Assembly (NCBI RefSeq): GCF_000224145.3
Contig: NC_020168.2
Coordinates: 496,001 to 560,000 of the forward strand
DNA from: Ciona intestinalis
Taxonomy: Eukaryota; Chordata; Ascidiacea; Phlebobranchia; Cionidae
DNA length: 64,000 nucleotides
Direction: 5' to 3'
Shown here: positions 32,030-43,210 of the stretch, one piece after another
Numbering within the stretch: position 1 is the stretch's first letter
Layout: the number at the start of each line of letters is the position of its first letter
Program-made: the position numbers and the translations under genes
The notes under the pieces: generated by a model
Told to the model about the DNA's origin: nothing
The model's input: the letters and a program-made list of their open reading frames with translations, nothing else
The model's database searches: none

Positions 32030-32920
32030 TTATTCTGCAGCTTTTTCAGATTCTGGAGCTTTGAATTTTGCAGCTTCGGATTCTACCTCTTCGGATTTTG
32101 TAGCTTCGGATTCTACCTCTTCGGATTTTGTAGCTTCGGATTCTACAGTTTGGGATTCTGGAGCTTTGGATTTTGTAGCTTCGGATTCTGAAGTTTCGGA
32201 TTTTGTAGCTTCGGATTTTGCAGTTTCGGATTCTGCGTCTTTGGATCTTGCTGATTCGCAATTGGATTCAGTTTCAGGAGAATCTTCCCCGTGTTTTCCT
32301 TCTTTTTCATTCTCATCCAACTTTTTCTCCAAAACTTCAAACGCCATGTCCACCACTTTTCCCGACCCAGGAGCAACAACGTTCACAGAAGAAACTCCAA
32401 CAGTGCGAACAACCTCTGTCAGTTCTCCAACTGTAATGAGACCTCCTGATAGTTTACGATTCTTCCATCCTTCAGAACCGTCGCCGATCGCTATGGCTTT
32501 GGCTGTCTTTGCATTTTCAGCCACCGTCTTCTTAATTGCTACAATATTATCTTTTTTCGACGCTTTTTTACTTTCGCCACTTCCTTCTTTTTCGTCATTA
32601 CCAAGGTACCCCAATGTTTCATTATTTTCGCCATTTACAACACTTTTCTCCCATTGTTTTTCACCAGAAGACGATATCTTCACCAGGTCAACAGTTTTCT
32701 TTGCAACATCACCACCAGCTCGTTTTGTTGCATTTGACACGCGACGAGTTACTTTTATTGCCTTATTTATCTTGGCTACCTTGCCACCCTTTAAACAGCC
32801 AGTGGAAGTATCGCTGTTCTTGCTGGAAAAGTCATTGGGCGTTTCCTTGACATTACTCAAATCTTTTTCCTCTACAATATTCTCCAAACGAACAGAATGT
32901 TCTTCTGTAACTATAGACAT
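32030..32920 (-). CDS. Lys/Glu-rich protein with APGSG block, paralogue B
   Basis: Single exon, 296 residues, family unknown. Residues about 130-201 match paralogue A: GWKNRKLSGGLITVGEL, then VNVVAPGSGKVV and LEKKL. The shared pattern is W-x-x-RKL-x-GG-[VI]-IT-x-G-x-L, followed by N-[IV]-VAPGSG. The N-terminal part is basic (INKAIKVTRRVSNATKRAGG). The C-terminal 80 residues are a degenerate repeat built on SEATKSE and SKAPES. At the DNA level this is a tandem array at about 32046-32240, so its length may vary between individuals. No signal peptide or membrane helix is evident. The function is unknown, and the long open frame on the opposite strand is a composition artefact. Confidence 0.8.
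   Translation of the reverse strand: MSIVTEEHSVRLENIVEEKDLSNVKETPNDFSSKNSDTSTGCLKGGKVAKINKAIKVTRRVSNATKRAGGDVAKKTVDLVKISSSGEKQWEKSVVNGENNETLGYLGNDEKEGSGESKKASKKDNIVAIKKTVAENAKTAKAIAIGDGSEGWKNRKLSGGLITVGELTEVVRTVGVSSVNVVAPGSGKVVDMAFEVLEKKLDENEKEGKHGEDSPETESNCESARSKDAESETAKSEATKSETSESEATKSKAPESQTVESEATKSEEVESEATKSEEVESEAAKFKAPESEKAAE
32046..32240. repeat. Coding minisatellite in paralogue B
   Basis: On the plus strand, units built on 'gcttcggattctacctcttcggattttgta' repeat with changes. They encode the SEATKSE-type repeats. The first three units are nearly identical. Confidence 0.85.
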
Positions 32921-34306
32921 TTCTCTTTATATTTTTATTTGAACCACCAGTCAAAATTCATGCACTTCTCGTGTCATATGTATATGTATGGTACAATGAA
33001 TAAACCGAAAAATAGTTTCACTTTTTTTATGCAGCACTTGCTTCCTTGAAACCTCTTGGTTTCCGCTAAAACTGCAAGAAACGATTCGTTTGCAATGTAT
33101 ACCAATCTATATGCGTTTTGTTGAATTTTTATTAATACGTATTTTAATACTTTGGAAATTCCTCTTGTTGTCACCGGTTAATTCAGGAAGCTTACCGTTA
33201 AGTATCTTATAACACAAATGCTGGACCAACTTTGTGTTCAATGTCAGATCGTTCATCCTGGAACATTTAGAGTTGATGCATGACATACTCAATACATGTT
33301 GTGCGTATGAGAGTCTGCGTATATACATGTGTGTGTGATGTGATATATTAACAGAAATACAGTAACAATATATTTGTTTATTAAAAACAAATTTAATTGA
33401 CAATTTTAGTATATTTTTTTTATCTAGCGTGTTTTTTCGGCTATCGTTTTTTCTGCCATTTCTCTTTTTTTCGTTGTTTTAGTTCATTTGACTGCACCGA
33501 TGTATTCGAAGAGATAAATAAAATTTATGTTATTTTGTGACATAAAATATAAAATGGGGGAAGAGTTAACTGGTTTACATATTGCAGCAAGCAACGTAAT
33601 TAACCTATAAATATATGACCTTTAGATCACACCGGCTTCTTCGAAATTTGACCCAAGTATTGCTATGTATTGTATATGACGAAACACGACGCTATTTAAA
33701 AATTAATGCGTGTACTGCCCTGGTCGCGGTGGTACTGTGTATTAAGAAAATTGTCCCTTTGAACGCTGGTAATATTTACAATATATATTTATGTAGAGCC
33801 GCATAAGTACGCTGATAAATAACAACGAAAATCGCCAAGTATAGAAATAAATTGCATAGTCGTCTTATAACACAAAAACTGAACAAGTTCCAATACATTA
33901 AACAATAATACATAGTAGGTTGGGGGAAGATGGGACACCTTTTATTTTATTTTCTCGCCCCCTTTGGTAGTAAATGAAGAAAATTCAAGGAATTAAAAAA
34001 CTGTATCTTCACGACCCTCACAGACCGTTGTTAATTGTTTAAAACACGATCAGGATACTTAAATATTTTGTACTCAAGGTGTCCTATCTTCCCCCACTCT
34101 ACTATAGTATGTCTTATAAGTAAAATACGTTTAAAAATTGTACAACCTGTATATCATGTCATGCGAACACTAAGTTTCATATAATAAATTATATTTACGT
34201 CGTTCTTCATGGTAAATAAATTATTCGCCAGCTGACAGTTGCGCATAATTAACCCGCAACTAAAAAACTACATAAGTTAATAACAGAGTTGAAGAATAAA
34301 GTTGAA
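32921..34306. other. Spacer upstream of paralogue B
   Basis: AT-rich with no supported gene. It holds the MITE at 33911-34106. The 3' end of the next minus-strand gene begins at 34307. Confidence 0.45.
33911..34106. mobile_element. Full-length MITE
   Basis: It runs from AGTAGGTTGGGGGAAGATGG to ATCTTCCCCCACTCTACTA, with the interior 'ctcgccccctttggtagtaaatg' and CACGATCAGGATACTT. This is one of the best-preserved copies of the family in the window. Confidence 0.85.
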
Positions 34307-35365
34307 TTAAGATAAAAATGCGATGTTCAGTTTCATTTTTTGTTCGTCCGGTTTTTCAAACATAGATGTGTTGTCTTTGGTGATGGATGTTCCCGCTCCT
34401 GTAGATGTTGGTATGCTCTTGCCTTGAGACTTGTTACCCTCAGTGGTAGGAGAAGCTTGAAACTTTGCAATGGTCGATTTAACCCGACCGGTTGCGGGCA
34501 ATGTCAGCATTTGTGTTTCAGCGGAACTTTTAGGATTCTGAGAAAAGCTCAAGACTAATTCGTTTTTATTCGGTATTTCAAAATGCCTTACGTGACTTTT
34601 CACCATAGATGGCATTTTGTTGTCAGCGCGATTCAACGGGGCACTTATTCTAGGTGTAATGGTATCGTTGGTTGTATATCTAGCTATGTTGGGTGGTTCG
34701 GCGCTGGATGTTCCAACTATTGATGAAACAAAGGTTTTTGCATGTTGAATTGCTTCAGCTTCGACGGTAGATGGTTCCTGACTGAATGTTTCACCATCCA
34801 ACTTATCTATGGATGACATTGTAGATTCAGAGGTAGAAACGTTGGGCGGTTTAAATAAATCCAAAACTTTTACATTTTTACCCGGTGAATCGAAAATCAT
34901 TTCTGGTCCTTTTAATGAAGTTGGAACTTGATTTTGAGCAGAATCAAACGAGGGTGCGTTCTGCATAAAACTGATTAAATGTGTTTCTGTGTCTGGTTCA
35001 TCGGCGTTGGTTGCTGGAATTTCAAACATCTGTCCTGGAACAAATCTTAAAGTTTCTGTGTCTGGTTCATCGGCGTTGGTTGCTGGAATTTCCAACATCT
35101 GTCCTGGAACAAATCTTAAAGTTTCTGTGTCTGGTTCATCGGCGTTGGTTGCTGGAATTTCAAACATTTGTCCTGGAACAAATATTGGCGCTGCACTTGC
35201 TGTCGCTTTTAGTTCGCCTTGTTCTTTGTTATACTCCACGCTTGTTTTAGTAGCTCCGCGAATATTAAACACAACTCTCCTGTAGCGTCCTCTTATTTTC
35301 AATCGGTAATTCTCAGCCTCGATTTCCACGACTTCCTTATTTTTGTTACTTTCATCTCGATCCAT
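34307..35365 (-). CDS. Unrecognised protein with three 23-residue repeats
   Basis: Single exon, 352 residues, no family recognised. An N-terminal segment (AENYRLKIRGRYRRVVFNIR, 18-37) is basic and could form a short beta-rich unit. Residues 62-130 are three head-to-tail 23-residue repeats, each built from FVPGQMFEIPATNADEP plus DTETLR. The DNA units of 69 bases are almost identical, so the array is young or kept uniform. A related FVPG/FEIP flavour reappears later (VRHFEIPNKNELVLSF). The rest is Ser/Thr/Pro-rich and probably disordered. It has no signal peptide and no membrane helix. It may be tunicate-specific, and the function is unknown. Confidence 0.75.
   Translation of the reverse strand: MDRDESNKNKEVVEIEAENYRLKIRGRYRRVVFNIRGATKTSVEYNKEQGELKATASAAPIFVPGQMFEIPATNADEPDTETLRFVPGQMLEIPATNADEPDTETLRFVPGQMFEIPATNADEPDTETHLISFMQNAPSFDSAQNQVPTSLKGPEMIFDSPGKNVKVLDLFKPPNVSTSESTMSSIDKLDGETFSQEPSTVEAEAIQHAKTFVSSIVGTSSAEPPNIARYTTNDTITPRISAPLNRADNKMPSMVKSHVRHFEIPNKNELVLSFSQNPKSSAETQMLTLPATGRVKSTIAKFQASPTTEGNKSQGKSIPTSTGAGTSITKDNTSMFEKPDEQKMKLNIAFLS
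34977..35185. repeat. 69-base coding tandem repeat, three units
   Basis: The plus strand shows three near-identical units around 'ggttcatcggcgttggttg' and 'tctgtcctggaacaaatc'. They encode the 23-residue repeats of the 34 kb gene. Confidence 0.93.
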
Positions 35366-36388
35366 TTACCTTAATTTCAAATCCAAAGGCTGATATTTTC
35401 TGCCACGCCCACCTTAAACGTTAGCTTTGTTATGTGTTGGCAAATATCGTTGTTTTCAATCGCAAGCATTAAAACGACACCGGTTTCCGGAGCATTGCTA
35501 AACATAATGTCGCCCGTATATTAAACGTATAAATATATATGTATTACATTTCCTTTTAAGCAGCAGTTCACAATGGAGAATCTTTACTATATAAACTAAT
35601 ACAATTCATTGGTAACGTTAATAACATTTTTTTGCATTTCCCTTCTAACCAACACGCAATTTATGGAAAGTTTTTATGGAAAGTACACTGTACAAGAAGG
35701 GTAATAGTGAATGGTATATCTAAAATTAAACAAAAATATTTACGTAGTATGAATCTATAGTAGTATCAATTTTGCAATAGAAATATGGTAATAAAAGACG
35801 CACGTAAAGCTGTGCAACACAGGTGAGAGTACTAAACTGCATCAAAAATGGGTAGAACGTACCAGATCAAATAATATATATATATATTAAGCAACGTAGT
35901 GCAAGTTTTTGATATTCATAAGCTTATTGGAAATGCGGGAGATCGACAGCTTATGTATTGCAGCAAGTAATTCACAAGTGGAAGTGTGTGAATGTAAACG
36001 TAGAGTGGAAGTTGTGGGTTTGTATTGTGTAGGGTGGGGGGTGAAGTTGCAGAAAATGGCGGAGTGGAGAAGTTTAAAAATAATCTCATTAAAATTGATA
36101 AGTGCAATGCTAGGAAGTATGAACCTGCAACAAGACTGCAATATAATTGGCAATGGTAAAATAGTGGTTGGGGGTACGTGAGGAAAAGATATTCAGAAAC
36201 AAATAGTTCATTTTAAAGGCATTATGGCAAAAAGTGATCGTTAAAATAAGTTACCACTTTGTAGAAAACACAATGTTTCATCTTAAGCATTCATTGAATT
36301 ATATACAAAACTATATTTAATTAATATTCATCAATCGCATTGGTATGTGTATGCATAACAACAACGTATCTAATTACGCAGACGGGCA
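35366..36388. other. Spacer between the repeat protein and the death-domain gene
   Basis: AT-rich, with a short TA run near 35876-35888. Open stretches at 35887-36181 on both strands lack splice partners and family resemblance. No repeat of the main families was seen. Confidence 0.4.
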
Positions 36389-39300
36389 TTAGATAAATGC
36401 AGTGTTAAGCAACTCAACGAGATCAGCGCGGCCTATTTTTAATAACACGTCTTTTAAGTTTGGGAGGGTTAGCGGCACGGGAGATTGGGTTCGACTCCAG
36501 TGCAGTAGTAGGACCTCTAGTGGCCTAATATTGGCATGACTCCGTGACAAACTTAGCAGCTGTTGAATGTGCTTGAACGAAAGACCTGGTAGTGAAGTAT
36601 GTCAATATTATGTAATATTACAACATTAAAAAATTATGAAAATACAAATTAAACATAAATCACGAGAGTATATTCTGAGTTCGACTTTATCCATAAACTG
36701 AAACTTCTCTTTTCAAAGAAAATGTAGCAGAATTGACTTGGAAAATGCAAATTCTAATTAAAACAATATAGTACATGATATATTAAATACACCATTAATA
36801 TGTTTTCGTTCTTCGTCAGCTTAAACATTCCTACAATTACTATTTTAAAATAAAACATTCAACATACAAACACGAAAATTACTAGTTAAAAAAACACACA
36901 ACAATGCAGAAAAATTATTGTTTAAAAAAAAACACGCACATATACAAACCTGTTTAAAAACAAACGCACAAAAACACATAAATCACTGTTTGAAAACAAA
37001 CGCACACAAACCTAGTTGCTCAGCTAGAACCTTCCAATCTGCCACAGTTGTACTGTCGTTCTCTAAACCAAGGGCAAGTTTTACAAATAATGCATGAGGA
37101 AGATTCAGCCAACGATCCCGTGAATTCCAATGTGTTCCTTGCAACACTTCATTGATTGTGACTTCAAACTACATGGGAAAAGTAACAGTATAATTCAGTG
37201 CAAAACAAGGCAACAAACCTGGGGTGGCAAGGCAGGCCTACCCTGGGTTTAAAACATTGCAACCAACGAAAGAAAATGTGTTTCACAAGATTATGTATCT
37301 TAACTATCTCTGGCCCTCGTGTTTGTAAAAGTATGACTAAAAAACCTTTTACATTCGATACCATTCCTACGTTTGTAATTATTTGCAGCTATAAAAAATG
37401 ACATTTTTTTAAAATTTGGTAATAAATCGTTCTCTTCAAACAGTAACTCACTGCAGTGCTGTTCTCATAAGCTCTCCTGTCCTCTTCAAGGTTAAGAGGA
37501 GGTAAAGTTCCTCTTTCAATTGACGAAGCAACAAGATCGACTCTTCCCTGCTGTTGGTATCTAAATATGGACATGTGAAACTAACATTGATGTCGAACAA
37601 AAGAAGCAGAGTATGGAGTGTTTATAATAAGATTTTAAATAATAAGGATTTTATTTAACAGCCCTATATTTACTGACACGGTGATGCTAAGGTATTCACG
37701 GTTTGCATTTATGCTATTGGGCTTTACTCCTAAAATATTAAGTGGCAATTCTGTTCTACTAACTTTCTTAGAAAATAATTAGGATGAATAAGTGAAATCC
37801 AAGCATAATATCACATGTGTTTTGTCTTGGTTCCCAGTCAAATAACTGAGTGTATAGCATTAGACCTTATTAAAATGCAATATTTACCTTTCATCAAACT
37901 GTCTCCCAGGTATTGGGGGGGCTCTCACGTGTTCTCTCACGTGTTCTCTGTTACGCTCCGTAGTCATGCTGCTTGAATTAAAAAGAAATTGCAATATAAA
38001 GTGTTTACCACTAATGGTCTACAATTCTGCACACTACATAACAAAAGTCCCAACGAAGTAACTACTGTAAGTTTGAGATATATATTTTGCGTTAAATGTC
38101 ATCATCAGTCTCTTATAAATAAGTAAATCATGCAATGTCTCACTAATATGAATTGTATTTTGAGAGATATTTCCCCTAAAATAAAATTATCAGTTTCTGA
38201 TTCAAATAGAGGTTTTACCACTTTTAGGTAAAAAACTCACAAATACATTAATTTACAACAAAATTCCAGTAGGAAATCAGAATCGAAAAAACTACCGCAC
38301 ATATTTAAGTTCAAAAATCTATCACCTTTGTTTGGGGGGTCTGGGGGGTGGTTGGTTGGCAAGAGACAATCGATGATCGGGAGATCGTTCGTCCATCAGG
38401 GGAAGACTTAAGCGATGGGAAAGGTTGATGTACGGCTGGTTTTGACTGAATATATTATATATTGTTAACACTGGAATCATAGGCACCAAACCTGGGGTGG
38501 CAGGGTAGGCCTGGAATACCTACGCTGTATTAATTAAAAATATAAGAACTAATAAGCTAGATTTGTTTCATACAAATGCAGATATAACTACCCCATATCT
38601 GGTTCCTGGAGTCATCCCAAATGACTTTGTATTTATTTACAACAACTTTGCTTTGTTCTGCTTGTTGTATATTTAATTTTTTTTAAAGTTTTTGATATTT
38701 TGTTTGTTGTATACAGTTTGTTGTATATATAAATATTTTTTTTATATTTTATTTTTTTATATATATATTTTTTTTTATTTCATATATTTGTTTATTTTGT
38801 TGTATTAAAACTGCTTTGTTGTATATGCTGTTTATGTTAATTTTTACCTCATGCGTTCCACGTCTCTTGCTGGAACAGCTGGTGGATTATCCTCAGAACT
38901 TAGATTCCGATATATTTGGTTAGAAGTCGGAGGTTCTGGACTACTATGATGGTCTGAGTTGTTTTGCTGTAGGTTCACATACCGATCTGTACATAAAAGT
39001 TTCAATTAACAAATTGCTAATTTCTGTGATAACAATATGACGGCAAATACTAGTTATGTAAAAAATGTATTATCTGAAAGTCTGAAGATTAGAATTAAAG
39101 ATAGCCAGGGTTTTCTTCTTATGACAAAATAAGAAGTTTATTAGTTTTATGATAACACTGTGGTGTTTGACCTTACTAATGTAACCATTTTGTCTTCGTT
39201 TGTATGGGTGTGTGACTGTGTGTCTACACACCACTACACTCATCAGTTTAGCACCCAAGATTTAGGTTAATGAAAACATGTTAAGGTAAGTTATATAAAA

Positions 39301-42300
39301 TCGGTCCATACTGTCAAGGTCAGTTGAAGTTAGACTTGTCGAGAAGTTGCCAGTTTGGTAATCGGAATCAAAACTTGTTTGTGTTGCAAGTGCGGGGCCT
39401 TTTTTAAAGTCGTCATCAAAACTCGGGGTCCGAGGCCGATGTCTTGGGTGGGGTGGATCGAAAGGATCACTAGGTGGCAACCTTGGTGCTGGCTGATGGT
39501 TTATATAAGGATTGATGTCTTGTGGTGAAGGCTAAAAACATAAGGTATTAAGAATTTTTATACCTCTATTATAAAGTATGGCAAGTTATGATTTTTTGGC
39601 TGTATTTTATGAATATGCATTTCAATAGCTGTTGTTGTCTTGTGAAGGCTAAAAAACATAAGGAGTTAAAATGATTATGCCTATATTATAAAGTATTGAA
39701 AATTGGCAAGTTATGACTTTTTCCATTTTTTGTGCATAGCATTCTAATAGCTGTATTTGTTATATACCTGAAACAAGTTGTCGGAATTAGAAGCAACGAG
39801 GATACGCGGGTTTGAATCATGATCGCATTGGGAACCTGAGTGATTATGATCCCTGTTTTGCGAATGGGGTGACGACGCCTCCTTTGGAGGAAGGTTACAG
39901 TATTGTTGTTCAGTTGGAGATGAATTTGAATCGGGTTCTGGGGATTGGTTTTCAAGGCTCACATAAACATTAGCGGGGCTGTTCTGTTGCATTTTCTTTG
40001 CTTTCTGCATGTCTAGGTTGCCTGTGATGGAATAGAGCATTTAAACTATGAATACCATACCTTTCTGTATGCTTACCTTGCTGATTATTCTTTCCACTTA
40101 TAGTTTTAGTCAACATGCCACGAATTCCCTTTGGAGGATTTTGCCGAGGAATCCGAATGAGATTTGGCGAACAATTCAAATCTAAAAGAGGGGTCACAAA
40201 AAAATTAGAAACTTACATAAGCTAACTCATTACATAACTGAAAGATACCAGGTTCAATGATACTGATATATGTGTTCTGTGCAAGGCCAGTAAGAAACAT
40301 TGCTATAACCCAATGAGTAGGCTACCAAATGGGTTAGAGCACCATGAGTGTCCAGAGTATTGAGCCAACTCTAGACTATACCTTAGGTTTCATGGTATAA
40401 CACGCTGTGGGACCTCACACATGCAGATTAACAGAAAGTGAAGATGTCACTTACCATCAAACCCTGGGCATAAAGTTGTTTTGGCACGTGGGGCATGTCC
40501 ATTGGTTCGTTTTAACTTCTCGACTAACTGTCTTACATTTGGAGTTCCCTCCACACTTAAATTTACTCGGCTTAGGTTTCCTGGAACACAGAGACAAAAA
40601 TGTTATAAAGTCACATGAATTAAAATAAATCCGAAAAGCATATTGTAAGACAAGGGGTGCTTTTGTTCTCAACTGTAATACGTATAAATAAACGAAATAA
40701 GTAGCCTACAAGGAAGTTGTAACAGATATATTGGGTTCGGGCCGTGGGGGGAAGATTCAACACCTTTTTATTCTATTTTCCTATCCCATTTTGTAGTAAA
40801 CAAAGAACTTTCAAAGATTTACAAAACGGTATTCTCACAACTTCCACAGACCGTTGTTAATTGAATAAAAAGGGTATTTAAATATTATGTGCTAAAGTGT
40901 TCCAACCTTCCCCATTCTACTATACCGAATTAAAAAAAAGAGTTTGCACTGTGCATATTTGCACAGCATATCTTCACAATAAAACATTTACCTAAATCAT
41001 CGGGAACATGAAAGGTTAGGTCGGTGAAGGAAACTCCATCACGAATCTCAACGCTCTCATGAATCTGCTGCATCATATGAGTCGGCCATGAGCGTAATAC
41101 AAGACCTATAATGAGAACAGAGATAGTAACTTATTTGAATGCAACTTGCTTTATCCTCGATTTGGACGATCCATTAGTGACCACTGGGTTGGAGAAATTG
41201 CGGTTTAGTGTCTTGCTTAAAGACATTAAGTGGTAGCAGCGACGAGCCTTGAACCTACTACCTCTGGGTTGGAGGCTGGTTAAGCACTTCGCCCATGTGG
41301 CGTACCAGAATATATAAATCCACATAGATACTTACAGTTACGATTTTCTCTTGTTTTATCTTCAAGACTGTGACACTCACAAGTGTTCTCTACGCTTACA
41401 TGCAAATAACAAATCTTCTTCGCAAGTTTCGGATTATTCTCAACAATTCTCCAACGATTCACTGTTTTAAAATTAAAAGGAAAATCAACATTGATAAAAA
41501 CGATAATTCTATGACTATACATAAAATACATTAAATACATACCATATTCCATTGTCTCAGCAATTAACTGGTACCATGTTCCAAGGACATTGTGGTTTAT
41601 CCCAGCTGCTGTCATTACGGCATCTTCAATAATTAGATGTTTTTCTTTGGTAATGATGCAAAGGTACCTGAATAACAGGAGAGTATACATGTGAAATATA
41701 GATTGATGTATATATCAATAACGGGGGTAGTTTATACATGGAAAACATAGAATGATATATTAATACCACACATAGGAAATATAGAAGGGTATGATATAGT
41801 AATAACAAGAGTGGTTTATAGATTGTATAGAATAATATATTTATACATGATAAATACAGAATGACATAATTACCTTCTCATTCCGTGACGATCGTAATGT
41901 TCCCCTTTCTCAATGCCACAAAAATCTTGTTTTGTAAATTTCAACTCAAATTTTAACTTTGGTTCTTTACCTCGACTTGGTTCATAAGCAGAACTTGTTA
42001 TATCGTGCTTGAAAAGTCGAATAATGCAGAGAGCTATAATAAAGTATGCAAGTATCGATTTGTTATCGTTTACAAATTACAGTACAGATGGTTTAGGTTA
42101 CCTGTGTCTGTACTCTTGTCGACTGTAAATCTTAACTGCCCCCATCGCTGAAAGAGAAATGAATTAATTCTATGCCTCAAATTGTATTTCTGTCATGTTT
42201 CAATTAACTATGGAATTGTTAAACATAAAGACCGTCTTATAAAACGTACACTCACTCTTTTCCGCTTGTACCCCCCTTTGATTCTGTGCATAACACACCC

Positions 42301-42363
42301 ACAAGATACATCCTCAACCGTTTCATTCACACTGGAAAATGTTGTTTTTGGTCGTACTGCCAT
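36389..42363 (-). CDS. Adaptor-like protein: PH-like domain, YxN motifs, death domain
   Basis: I cannot match this to one named family. Sixteen exons join in phase to 729 residues: 42256-42363, 42102-42147, 41874-42033, 41543-41667, 41336-41461, 40992-41105, 40455-40580, 40077-40181, 39768-40021, 39312-39531, 38848-38986, 38326-38445, 37888-37971, 37452-37560, 37012-37168 and 36389-36585. Residues about 19-145 look like a PH domain (GCVMHRIKGGYKRKRRWGQL at the start, LGTWYQLIAETME in the last helix). Residues about 147-265 could be a divergent PTB-like domain. The middle is proline-rich with five YxN motifs (Tyr344, 397, 464, 487, 513), typical Grb2-SH2 docking sites, plus PPPRPPK. Residues about 635-727 are a death domain (KLALGLENDS, DWKVLAEQLGLSF, LLLHWSRTQ, LKDVLLKIGRADLVELL). 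It is probably a cytoplasmic signalling scaffold. An ATG 36 bases further upstream is also in frame. Confidence 0.85.
38484..38620 (+). repeat. Dispersed 'GGGGTGGCAGGG' repeat in an intron
   Basis: 'aaacctggggtggcagggta' is followed by 'tattaattaaaaatataag' and 'gctagatttgtttcatac'. It is the best partner of the copy at 1335-1510. A shorter piece lies near 37205-37250. Confidence 0.5.
38665..38825. repeat. T/A-rich low-complexity tract in an intron
   Basis: A run of TTTTTTATATTTT-like sequence with repeated 'tttgttgtata' words, in the intron before exon 11 of the death-domain gene's downstream half. Simple sequence only. Confidence 0.6.
40735..40924. mobile_element. MITE in an intron of the death-domain gene
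   Basis: It runs from GTGGGGGGAAGATTCAACAC to 'gtgttccaaccttccccattctactata', with the interior 'ctatcccattttgtagtaaacaaag'. Confidence 0.8.
41150..41312 (-). repeat. SINE-like copy in an intron
   Basis: On the minus strand it reads 'ccagaggtagtaggttcaa' then 'ggctcgtcgctgctaccac', the tRNA-like head with a B-box-like GGTTCAAGGC, then 'agacactaaaccgcaatttc'. It matches the heads near 1732, 54940 and 61480. Confidence 0.55.
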
Positions 42364-42575
42364 TTCATGCTTTAATTTTATCCGTGCGCATATTGCCAAT
42401 GTTGAAATATCGCTACAAATCGCTCAATATCTCTTGCATGGGATTTCTATGCAAAAGACTATCCATATATAACGCCATAGAAAACTCATTTTATAACCGT
42501 GACGCATGACTTCATGCAGGTAAAATAAAGGTGATAAAATACCGGTAAAAGATACATTTGCACATATTTGTTATA

Positions 42576-42753
42576 TTGTAGGGTGAGGAAAGATGGAACG
42601 CCTTAGCCCCTAATATCCAAATATTCTGATCGTGTTTTAAACATGGGAGTCGTGGGGTGCGGTTTTATAATTCTCTGAAAGTTCCTTGTTTACTACCAAA
42701 AAGGACGAGAAAATAGAATGGAAAAGTGTCCCATCTTCCCGCACCCTACCATA
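42576..42753. mobile_element. Full-length MITE
   Basis: It runs from GTAGGGTGAGGAAAGATGGA to 'gtgtcccatcttcccgcaccctac'. The interior reads in the opposite sense to most copies, with the CATAATATCC-like block first. Confidence 0.83.
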
Positions 42754-43149
42754 TGTTAGAGCTCTTTCTGTAAACCTCAAAGATGTAAACGGTTCTTAGA
42801 CATTCGCGTTTTTCTCTTTAGTGTAAACGCATGGCCATGGTAAACTTCTACTTTTCGTATGATTTGTTTTTATTGTGATTTCGTAATGTCCTACGTTTGG
42901 GAGTCTCCCACCGTTTATGGATTGCACGGCGAAGCACGCCGTTCTGTGACAGACAGAACACGCCATGCGATACCTGTTGCGATACCTGCTGTTACTGCTG
43001 CATTGCGCATTTATAACTAACCTCTATAAAACAACTGACATCATTTTGATCGTTTTCTCCACTGATCGTTATTCACACCACACACAGACTTTATATTGCA
43101 CTAACAGACTACTTATTTGGGGTAAGTGTATTCTATTCCTGGCCTTTGG

Positions 43150-43210
43150 CAGACATTTTTTACAACTTCTGGCATGGTACAAAAAATGCTGTTTCAATTT
43201 GTATGCTAAG
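43150..43210 (+). repeat. Degenerate copy of the PMM start region
   Basis: 'ttctggcatggtacaaaaaa' then 'tgctgtttcaatttgtatgc' closely matches 'ttctggcatggtacaacgat' then 'gctgttgcaatttgtatgct' at 44448-44487, which spans the PMM start codon and splice acceptor. The copy lies downstream of PMM in the same orientation and has no PMM coding continuation. Confidence 0.65.

Noticed and set aside
32019-32942. A 307-codon open frame on the plus strand
   Set aside because: Antisense of paralogue B, same reason. Only the minus-strand reading is conserved between the two genes.
36480-36510. A tRNA-like B box (GGGTTCGACTCC)
   Set aside because: It lies inside the last exon of the death-domain gene, where the minus strand encodes LLLHWSRTQSP in frame. 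No tRNA fold surrounds it.
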